Assembly (NCBI GenBank): GCA_050954505.1
Contig: JBPBPY010000318.1
Coordinates: forward strand, 1-5,910
Direction of reading: 5' to 3'
DNA from: JAQGMO01 sp050954505
GTDB lineage: Bacteria; Pseudomonadota; Gammaproteobacteria; Burkholderiales; Burkholderiaceae_D
DNA: 5,910 bases
Part shown: piece after piece, positions 1 to 5,193 of the stretch
Layout of the letters: every line of letters starts with the position of its first letter
How positions within the stretch are numbered: the first letter of the stretch is position 1
Position numbers and translations under genes: made by a program
The notes under the pieces: model-generated
What the model saw: only the letters and a program-made list of their open reading frames with translations
What the model was told of the DNA's origin: nothing
The model's database searches: none

Positions 1-144
1 CGATGGCAGGGCGAACCGGCGTACGCATTGCAGCACCACAGTCTGTGCAAGAGTCTGTGCAAGATTCAGCGGCAGCGGCGCAATCAACAGGTTGGCAGGC
101 GCAGGCCAGTCTTCGGCAGCTTCCGGTGCGCTTTTCAAGACCAT
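1..144 (-). CDS. Unidentified protein, N-terminal 48 residues only
   Basis: An open frame begins at ATG 144-142, 14 bases after the rodA stop, and runs off the left edge without a stop. The start is supported by the strong Shine-Dalgarno sequence GAGGAGGG at 155-148. The visible 48 residues start MVLKSAPEAAEDWPAPANLL and continue as a leucine- and proline-rich stretch with a doubled LAQT at residues 29-36. There is no signal peptide, no clear membrane segment and no domain motif. I do not recognise the protein. The Leu/Pro-rich beginning might be compatible with a small SCP2/UbiT-like lipid-carrier protein, but that is a guess without sequence support. The short gap and absence of a terminator suggest co-transcription with the cell-shape genes; a link to wall synthesis would be inference only. 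The gene is real with fair confidence; its function is unknown. Confidence 0.6.
   Translation of the reverse strand, partial: MVLKSAPEAAEDWPAPANLLIAPLPLNLAQTLAQTVVLQCVRRFALPS
40..63. repeat. Perfect 12-base tandem duplication
   Basis: AGTCTGTGCAAG occurs twice head to tail, at 40-51 and 52-63 (plus-strand reading). It lies in the partial gene at the left edge and encodes LAQT-LAQT on the minus strand. The unit is four codons, so the reading frame is kept. The identity of both copies at every base suggests a recent slippage duplication. Confidence 0.85.
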
Positions 145-147
145 TGA

Positions 148-155
148 CCCTCCTC
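148..155 (-). promoter_or_regulatory. Ribosome binding site of the gene after rodA
   Basis: The minus strand reads GAGGAGGG, followed by TCA and the ATG at 144. This is a near-ideal Shine-Dalgarno sequence, about 4-5 bases (counted from GGAGG or GAGGAG) before the start. It is the strongest such site in the window, clearly better than those before mreC and mrdA. It fixes the start of the partial gene and argues that this gene is translated in its own right, not only by coupling to rodA. Confidence 0.75.
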
Positions 156-158
156 GAC

Positions 159-1262
159 TCAAGTCTGCACCAGCTTGCGATGGCGCTGTATGCTCATCAG
201 GATGCCCACGCCCAGGCCCAGCGTGACAAAGGCAGTGCCGCCATAGCTCATGAACGGCAGCGGCACGCCAACCACCGGCAGGATACCACTGACCATGCCC
301 ATGTTGACGAATGCATAGGTAAAGAACATCATCGTCAGCGCACCAGCCAGCAGGCGGGAAAACAGCGTCGGCGCATTGGCGGCAATGATCAGGCCGCGGC
401 CAATGAGAAGCATGTACAGTACCAGCAGGGTGCAATTGCCCAGCAGGCCGAACTCTTCCGAAAACACGGCAAAGATGAAATCGGTGGTGCGCTCGGGGAT
501 GAATTCCAGATGCGACTGGGTGCCATTGAGCCAGCCTTTTCCCGTCATGCCGCCGGAACCGATGGCAATGGTCGACTGGATGATGTGAAAGCCCTTGCCC
601 AGCGGGTCGGAGGTCGGATCGATCAAGGTCATGATGCGGTTGCGCTGGTAGTCATGCATCATCGACCAGGCCAGAGGCAGGCTGGCGGCACCGGCGGCAA
701 ACAGCGCCACCAGCACTTTCCATGACAGGCCGGCCAGGAAGATGACATAAAAGCCTGCAGCCATGACCAGCAGCGAAGTGCCCAGGTCAGGCTGCTTCAT
801 GATCAGCGCCACCGGCATGAGCAGCAGCGCCGCGGCAATGACAAAATCCTGCCAGCGTTTGGCACCTTCGCGCTTCTGGAAAAACCAGGCCAGCATCAGC
901 GGCACGGCAATCTTCAGGATTTCCGACGGCTGGATCACCACGCCAATGTCGAGCCAGCGCCGCGCGCCCTTGCGGATCAGGCCGAATGCCGCCACGCCAA
1001 CCAGCAAGGCCACGCCGATGCTGTAGACCGGCACGGCGAAGCGCATCAGGGTTTGCGGTGGAATGATGGCGGCAATCCACATCACGGCGAAGGCGATAAC
1101 GATGTTGCGCATGTGGTCTTCGATGCGGCCCGGAAAGTCATAGCCGGCCGAATACACTGCCACCATGCCCAGCGACAGGATCAGGAACACGATCAGCGCC
1201 AGTGGCGCATCGAACACCGTGATGTAGGGCCGAACGATTTGCGCGATTGAAGGTTTTTCCAT
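159..1262 (-). CDS. rodA: RodA, SEDS-family peptidoglycan glycosyltransferase
   Basis: RodA (also MrdB) is an inner-membrane enzyme of the elongasome. It polymerises lipid II into glycan strands and works as a pair with PBP2, encoded just upstream. The 367-residue product is close to the 370 of the E. coli protein. About ten hydrophobic segments are visible, the first at residues 20-40. Family signatures are QPSE at 111-114, KQPDLGTSL at 156-164, the periplasmic stretch ending in TTDFIF with Asp261, and VGVPLPFMSYGGTA at 331-344. Glu114 and Asp261 match the functionally essential E114 and D262 of E. coli RodA. The ATG at 1262 lies 8 bases after the mrdA stop, with AAGGA at 1279-1275 inside the end of mrdA as a probable, rather distant, ribosome binding site. 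FtsW is the main paralogue to exclude; pairing with mrdA argues for RodA. Confidence 0.97.
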   Translation of the reverse strand: MEKPSIAQIVRPYITVFDAPLALIVFLILSLGMVAVYSAGYDFPGRIEDHMRNIVIAFAVMWIAAIIPPQTLMRFAVPVYSIGVALLVGVAAFGLIRKGARRWLDIGVVIQPSEILKIAVPLMLAWFFQKREGAKRWQDFVIAAALLLMPVALIMKQPDLGTSLLVMAAGFYVIFLAGLSWKVLVALFAAGAASLPLAWSMMHDYQRNRIMTLIDPTSDPLGKGFHIIQSTIAIGSGGMTGKGWLNGTQSHLEFIPERTTDFIFAVFSEEFGLLGNCTLLVLYMLLIGRGLIIAANAPTLFSRLLAGALTMMFFTYAFVNMGMVSGILPVVGVPLPFMSYGGTAFVTLGLGVGILMSIQRHRKLVQT

Positions 1263-1270
1263 GAGCGTTG

Positions 1271-3262
1271 TCAGTCCTTGTTGCCCGGCGATTCGGCACC
1301 GGGCCTGGGTCCGCCGTCGGCTTCCTCGGCTGCCCTGATTTCGGACAGCGGCAGCGTGTCGCTGATGTCGAGTTTTTCATCGGGCACGCGTTCGCGGCCA
1401 TCGCTTGGCGGCGAGCGTTTGCCAAGCAGGTAGTAGTCCAGCGCCTTGCGCGCAATCGGCGCAGCGGCAGTGCCGCCCCAGCCGCCGTTTTCCACGATCA
1501 GCGCCAGGGCAATGCGCGGATGGTCGGCCGGTGCAAAGGCGGTGTACAGGGAGTGGTCGCGATGGCGTTCGTCGAGCAGCTTGGCGTTGTACTTTTCATT
1601 TTTGCGAATGGCGATCACCTGTGCGGTGCCGGTCTTGCCGGCGGAAACATAGCCGGCGTTGGCAAAGACCTTGGCCGAGGTGCCTTCCAATGTCACGCCC
1701 ACCATGGCGCGTTTGACGAAGTCGATGTTCTGCTGCTTGAGCGCAATCCGGTAACTCTCTTTCGGTACTGTCGGTGTGCGCGCGCGGGTGGCGCCGTCTT
1801 CCAGCATCTTCACCAGATGCGGACGCATGACAATGCCGTTGTTGGCCAAAATCGAGGTTGCTTGCGCCAGCTGCAGCGGTGTGAAGGAGTTGTAGCCCTG
1901 GCCAATGCCCAGCGAAATGGTTTCGCCGGCATACCATTTCTTTTGCTCGGCGCGCTTGTAGGCGGTGCGCTTCCATTCGGTCGACGGCAGCAGGCCTTTC
2001 TTTTCATGTTCCAGGTCGATGCCGGTCAGCTGGCCAAAACCGAACGGTTTCATGAAGTCATGGATGGTATCGACACCCATGTCGTTGGCCAGCATGTAGT
2101 AGTAGGTGTCGCAGGAGTCGACGATCGAGCGGTACATGTCGACCACGCCATGGCCGCCTTCCTTGTCGTCGCGGAATTTGTGCCCGCCCAGCATGAAGAA
2201 GCCCGGGTCGCGAAACGATTGCGTGGTATTGCGCTTGCCCAGCTCCAGTGCCGCCAGTGCCATGAAGGGCTTGAAGGTCGAGCCGGGTGGGTAGCTGCCG
2301 GACAGCGGACGGTTGACCAGCGGCCGGTCCGGTGAATTGTTGAGTTCGTCCCAGTTCTGCTGGTCGATGCCTTCGACAAACAGGTTGGGGTCGAAGGTCG
2401 GCATGGAGACATAGGCCAGCACGTCGCCGGTGGCAGGCTCGATGGCAATCAAGGCCCCGCGCCGGTTGCCGAAGGCTTCCTCGACCACTTTCTGCAATTC
2501 GATGTCGATCGACAGAATCAGGTTCGAACCGGGCTTGGCGCCGGTGCGCGAGAGCGTGCGTACTGCGCGACCGCTGGCCGAGACTTCCACCTCTTCATAA
2601 CCGGTTTCGCCATGCAGCTGGGTTTCATAGCTCTTCTCGATGCCTTCCTTGCCGACATAGCGCGTGCCATTGTAGTTGGCCGAGTCTTCCTGGTCTTCGA
2701 TCAGCTCTGCTTCGCGCTGGTTGATGCGGCCGATGAAACCGATCACATGCGAGGCCACGGCACCGAGCGGATACTGGCGAAACAGCCGCGCCTGCACATC
2801 GACGCCGGGAAAGCGGTAACGCTGGGCGATGAAGCGGGCCACTTCATCATCGGTCAACCGGGTGCGGATCGGCAGGCTTTCGAAGTTCTTCGACTCTTCG
2901 ATCTGGCGCTTGAAGCGGCGCCGGTCCTTGGCCTGGATCTCGACCACCTTGGCGAGGTCATCGATGACGGCCTCGAGTTCACCCTGGATCTTGGCCGGCG
3001 TGATTTCCAGCGTGTATGCAGAAAAATTGCGCGCCAAAACCACGCCATTGCGGTCGACGATCAGGCCGCGATTGGGCACCACCGGCACCACCGAAATGCG
3101 GTTGTCTTCGGCCTGCGCGGCATAGTGGTCGTAGCGGTAGGCCTGCAGCCACAGGAAGCGCGCCAGCAGGCAGCCGAAACACAGCAGCACGAACAGCGCT
3201 GCCACGCTCAGACGCAGGCGGAAATAATGCAGCTCGCGTTCGGTATTCTTGAACTCAGTCAT
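1271..3262 (-). CDS. mrdA: Penicillin-binding protein 2 (peptidoglycan DD-transpeptidase)
   Basis: This is a class B penicillin-binding protein that cross-links new glycan strands during side-wall elongation as the partner of RodA. The 663-residue protein has a short cytoplasmic start, one membrane anchor at about 17-39, and the dimerisation/pedestal region opening with RGLIVDRNGVVLARN at 65-79. The transpeptidase domain runs from about 245 to 615. Catalytic motifs are all present: STFK at 328-331 with the nucleophile Ser328, SCD at 383-385, and KTG at 543-545. Asp352, Asp365 or Asp366, His371 and Cys384 lie where, as I recall, E. coli PBP2 binds a structural zinc ion, so that site is probably kept. 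A hydrophilic tail from about 616 makes it some 30 residues longer than E. coli PBP2. No clear Shine-Dalgarno sequence precedes the ATG at 3262, but the N-terminus fits the family. FtsI/PBP3 is excluded by the RodA neighbour and motif pattern. Confidence 0.97.
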   Translation of the reverse strand: MTEFKNTERELHYFRLRLSVAALFVLLCFGCLLARFLWLQAYRYDHYAAQAEDNRISVVPVVPNRGLIVDRNGVVLARNFSAYTLEITPAKIQGELEAVIDDLAKVVEIQAKDRRRFKRQIEESKNFESLPIRTRLTDDEVARFIAQRYRFPGVDVQARLFRQYPLGAVASHVIGFIGRINQREAELIEDQEDSANYNGTRYVGKEGIEKSYETQLHGETGYEEVEVSASGRAVRTLSRTGAKPGSNLILSIDIELQKVVEEAFGNRRGALIAIEPATGDVLAYVSMPTFDPNLFVEGIDQQNWDELNNSPDRPLVNRPLSGSYPPGSTFKPFMALAALELGKRNTTQSFRDPGFFMLGGHKFRDDKEGGHGVVDMYRSIVDSCDTYYYMLANDMGVDTIHDFMKPFGFGQLTGIDLEHEKKGLLPSTEWKRTAYKRAEQKKWYAGETISLGIGQGYNSFTPLQLAQATSILANNGIVMRPHLVKMLEDGATRARTPTVPKESYRIALKQQNIDFVKRAMVGVTLEGTSAKVFANAGYVSAGKTGTAQVIAIRKNEKYNAKLLDERHRDHSLYTAFAPADHPRIALALIVENGGWGGTAAAPIARKALDYYLLGKRSPPSDGRERVPDEKLDISDTLPLSEIRAAEEADGGPRPGAESPGNKD

Positions 3263-3356
3263 GCCTGGATAACTTCAGCGTGGACAAGCTTGATAAGGCG
3301 GCTGCAGCCGCGGCGGGAAACGCCAGCCGTGGCACGCTTGTGCGCATGCAGCCGAT

Positions 3357-3413
3357 GGCAGCAGGAGTGGCAGCACCCGTGGCAAGGGCCACGGTGGCAG
3401 CCATGACGGTGGC
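3357..3413. repeat. Degenerate 12-15 base repeat in mreD-mrdA spacer
   Basis: On the plus strand, GGC recurs with similar surroundings. Units begin at 3357, 3369, 3381 and 3396, followed by a partial unit at 3411. The first four start GGCA and end in GT; lengths are 12, 12, 15 and 15 bases. The joints read as GTGGC at 3367, 3379, 3394 and 3409. All spacings are multiples of three, so the period would be silent to frame if the region were, or once had been, translated. The units differ at many internal positions, so this is an old or weak repeat. Confidence 0.5.
3377..3394 (-). other. GC-rich hairpin in mreD-mrdA spacer
   Basis: CCGTGGC (3377-3383) and GCCACGG (3388-3394) form a perfect 7-base-pair stem around a 4-base loop; skipping C3376, two more pairs are possible. 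No run of T follows in the transcribed strand, so it is not a standard intrinsic terminator. A second, mutually exclusive stem pairs 3387-3392 with 3409-3414. In the transcript these could affect mRNA processing or the ratio of MreD to PBP2, but that is inference. Confidence 0.4.
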
Positions 3414-3460
3414 CGGGTTCGGCCCCACCGGGCGGCGGCTTTGCAGAGTTGCGGCCTGCA

Positions 3461-3973
3461 TCAAAGCGGCCTGGTTTCATCGCGGTCGACCACACGGCGT
3501 TGCGGCGCCATCAGCATCCACGTCACCACCGGCCAAAGCGCGGCCGTGACCAGGCTTTCGGTAAAGAATGCCCAGCCTGGAAAGCGGCCGCTGACGGCCA
3601 GCTGGATCAGCATCTGCACCACCTGCATGACGATCAGGAGCGGCAGCACATGCAGCGTCTGGGTCAGCGGTCCGAACCACAGCAGGCGCCGGTGGATCAT
3701 GATGGCAAAGTAGGACAACAGCGTATAGGCCAGCGCATTTTCGCCCAGCAGCGAGGCATTGTGCACATCCATGAGCAAACCCATCAGGAAGGCGACACCA
3801 ATGCCGACCTTGCGGGGCTGGCGCACGCTCCAAAAAATCAGCACCAGCGCAACGAAATCCGGCACGCCAGGCCAGACACCCCAGGGCAGCAGGTTGAGCA
3901 GGAAAGCGCCGACCAGGGTGGTGGCGATGAACCACGGACTGACCGGCAGCAGGATGTAGTGCGGGTTGTTCAT
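3461..3973 (-). CDS. mreD: MreD, rod shape-determining membrane protein
   Basis: MreD is a small integral inner-membrane protein that binds MreC and supports its link with PBP2 and RodA. The product has 170 residues, normal for the family (about 160-180). It is very hydrophobic, with about six segments near residues 12-32, 37-50, 57-71, 80-94, 104-126 and 136-155. Family-typical features are PDF at 38-40 followed by a hydrophobic stretch, and GLLMDV at 65-70. The tail from about 157 is charged. The start ATG at 3973 overlaps the mreC stop as ATGA, with AAGGA at 3987-3983 placed 9 bases before it, so translation is probably coupled to mreC. The assignment rests on hydropathy, length, motifs and position, since MreD sequences are poorly conserved. 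Confidence 0.95.
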   Translation of the reverse strand: MNNPHYILLPVSPWFIATTLVGAFLLNLLPWGVWPGVPDFVALVLIFWSVRQPRKVGIGVAFLMGLLMDVHNASLLGENALAYTLLSYFAIMIHRRLLWFGPLTQTLHVLPLLIVMQVVQMLIQLAVSGRFPGWAFFTESLVTAALWPVVTWMLMAPQRRVVDRDETRPL

Positions 3974-5112
3974 GGCGTCGATTCCTTGAGCCGTAACGAG
4001 CCGGCGCGCGCGGGAGCGGTGCCCTGGGGTGCCGCAGTGGTTGCCGCAGTGGTTGCCGCGGTGGTGGCTGCTGCAGTGGCCGTAGTTGCGACTGCTGCCG
4101 GCGCCGCTGTGGTGGCTTTGGCGGCGCCGGTTCCAGCTGCAGTGGCTGCCGCCGCGGCAGCCCCTGCAGCCTCTGTCACAGGCGCGGCAGCATCCGTGGC
4201 ACCGGCCTTGTCACTTGGCCGTTTCCTGCCCTTGCCTTTTTTCCCTGCCGGCTCTTCCGGTTCCGGGCGCGCAATCACTTTGGCTTCGGCCAGCAGGATC
4301 AGCAGCTGCTTGTTGCGGTTCACACCAGCAGCCGGCTGGCAGACGATGCGTGCAAAGGCGTCGGTGGAGGAGCGCTCGACCGATACCACGGTTGCCACCG
4401 CCAGGCCGGCCGGGAACACTGCATCGAGGCCGGAGGTCACCAGCACATCGCCTTTTTGTACATCGGCATTGGCGGCCATGAAGCGCAGGTCGAGCACACC
4501 CGACTGGCCGCGCCCGTAGGCAACACTGCGCACGCCGCTGCGCACCACCTGGACCGAAATCGCCTGGTCCTTGTCGGTCAGCAGCGTGACTTCGGAGGTA
4601 AACGGAAAGATGCGCGTGACCTGGCCCACCACGCCGCTGTCATCGATGACCGGCTGGCCGCGCTCGACGCCATTCTGTGAACCGCGGTCGAGCACGATCT
4701 TGCGCGTGTAGGCGTCGCGCGTGTCATACAGGATTTCACTCATGACCGACTTCACCGGCAGGTGCTCGGAAGCCATCAGCAGCTTGCGCAGCTGGGCATT
4801 TTCGGCCAGCAGATAGGCGCCCTGCTGGACCAGCTGGCCGTTTTGCACCTGCTGGCTGCGCAGCCGGGCGTTTTCGGTTTCCAGCCGGGAGACGTTGGTG
4901 AAATAGTCGCCGATCGAGTAGCCGACATCGCGTGGCACCAGCGCGGCCATCTGCAAGGGATACAGCACCGTGCCCAGCGCCTGGCGGATCACGGCCAGCG
5001 CATTCATGCGTGCGTCGACCACCAGCAGGACGATCGCCAGCACGGCGAAGACGATCACCTTCAAGCGTGCGGAAGCACCTTGTTTGAACAGCGGTGGCGG
5101 GGTGTATTCCAT
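3970..5112 (-). CDS. mreC: MreC, rod shape-determining periplasmic scaffold protein
   Basis: MreC is anchored in the inner membrane and self-associates in the periplasm, where it binds and activates PBP2. The 380-residue product has a short cytoplasmic N-terminus (MEYTPPPLFKQG, typical of betaproteobacteria), one membrane segment at about 18-33, and a coiled coil at about 72-112 rich in LETENARL/LLAENAQL-type heptads. The beta-rich core spans about 118-272, with IVLDRGSQNGVERGQPV at 139-155. The conserved core ends near 282. Beyond that lies a basic patch (GKKGKGRKR, 290-298) and then about 75 residues dominated by Ala and Thr, ending near 380. This tail is longer and simpler than usual and partly built on a 12-base repeat. 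The start at 5112 has no visible Shine-Dalgarno sequence, but no better start lies upstream before an in-frame stop. The gene overlaps mreD by four bases. Confidence 0.96.
   Translation of the reverse strand: MEYTPPPLFKQGASARLKVIVFAVLAIVLLVVDARMNALAVIRQALGTVLYPLQMAALVPRDVGYSIGDYFTNVSRLETENARLRSQQVQNGQLVQQGAYLLAENAQLRKLLMASEHLPVKSVMSEILYDTRDAYTRKIVLDRGSQNGVERGQPVIDDSGVVGQVTRIFPFTSEVTLLTDKDQAISVQVVRSGVRSVAYGRGQSGVLDLRFMAANADVQKGDVLVTSGLDAVFPAGLAVATVVSVERSSTDAFARIVCQPAAGVNRNKQLLILLAEAKVIARPEPEEPAGKKGKGRKRPSDKAGATDAAAPVTEAAGAAAAAATAAGTGAAKATTAAPAAVATTATAAATTAATTAATTAAPQGTAPARAGSLRLKESTP
4031..4066. repeat. 12-base tandem repeat encoding part of the MreC tail
   Basis: On the plus strand GCCGCAGTGGTT occurs at 4031-4042 and again, identical, at 4043-4054. 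A third copy with two changes (GCCGCGGTGGTG) is at 4055-4066, and more diverged material continues to about 4090. On the minus strand it encodes repeating Ala-Ala-Thr-Thr-like units in MreC, about residues 349-361. The frame is preserved because the unit is four codons long, so copy number may vary between strains. Confidence 0.85.
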
Positions 5113-5193
5113 TATGGGCCGCAGCGATCGTGGGCAGGCCCTGCCAGCTCAAGTGGCAGCAGCCGGCATTCTGCCATGCAGGTCAAACGCACA
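5113..5193 (-). other. mreB-mreC spacer with two hairpins
   Basis: This 81-base gap holds two inverted repeats that share the same arms. GGCAG (5133-5137) and CTGCC (5141-5145) enclose 3 bases; TGGCAG (5154-5159) and CTGCCA (5171-5176) enclose 11 bases. Neither is followed by a T-run, so neither is a classic terminator. The bases just before the mreC ATG show no Shine-Dalgarno sequence. The arrangement could protect the 3' end of mreB mRNA or reduce read-through, giving more MreB than MreC. That is inference, in line with the much higher cellular amount of MreB known from other bacteria. Confidence 0.4.

Larger units (their letters stand above)
3263..3460 (-). other. mreD-mrdA spacer, repeat-rich, no convincing gene
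   Basis: This 198-base gap is the largest in an otherwise tightly packed operon. On the minus strand all three frames are almost entirely open. One frame (3461-3255) starts at an ATG overlapping the mreD stop as TGATG, ends 8 bases inside mrdA, and would give 68 Ala/Thr-rich residues. A second (GTG 3495 or ATG 3480, to 3259) ends in an ATGA overlap with mrdA and is Cys/His-rich. The third, in the mreD frame, is open from the mreD stop to a TGA at 3277-3275. My hand count of GC by codon position in the 68-codon frame is about 63, 68 and 72%. That is too flat for a gene here, where second positions should be low and third positions high. The spacer also holds the perfect palindrome GCGGCTGCAGCCGC at 3298-3311, a degenerate repeat and hairpins. 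I see no good promoter. Confidence 0.7.

Noticed and set aside
145..158. Terminator after rodA
   Set aside because: The 14-base gap has no inverted repeat or T-run; it is taken up by the ribosome binding site of the next gene.
3..725. Long plus-strand open frame of 240 codons opposite rodA
   Set aside because: It lies antisense to rodA, whose product is complete with all catalytic motifs. The translation is Gln/His/Arg-rich with no domain, typical of a shadow frame in GC-rich DNA.
2108..2116. SCD in place of a textbook SxN motif in PBP2
   Set aside because: An Asp at the third position is normal in PBP2 proteins, and the Cys fits a zinc ligand known in E. coli PBP2, so this is not a defect.
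1268..2335. Plus-strand open frame of 355 codons opposite mrdA
   Set aside because: It is antisense to the transpeptidase domain of mrdA, which is clearly real. The product resembles no known family.
3263..3300. Possible promoter just before mrdA (TTATCA, 16 bases, AGTTAT)
   Set aside because: It has only 4 of 6 and 3 of 6 consensus matches, and the -10-like element ends about 7 bases before the ATG, leaving no room for a leader and ribosome binding site.
2612..3406. Plus-strand open frame of 264 codons opposite the mrdA 5' half
   Set aside because: It is a shadow of the conserved N-terminal half of PBP2, with no start signal or domain of its own.
3449..4519. Plus-strand open frame of 356 codons across mreD and the mreC tail
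   Set aside because: It covers two genuine minus-strand genes. The Ala/Val-rich part is just the complement of the MreC tail repeat.
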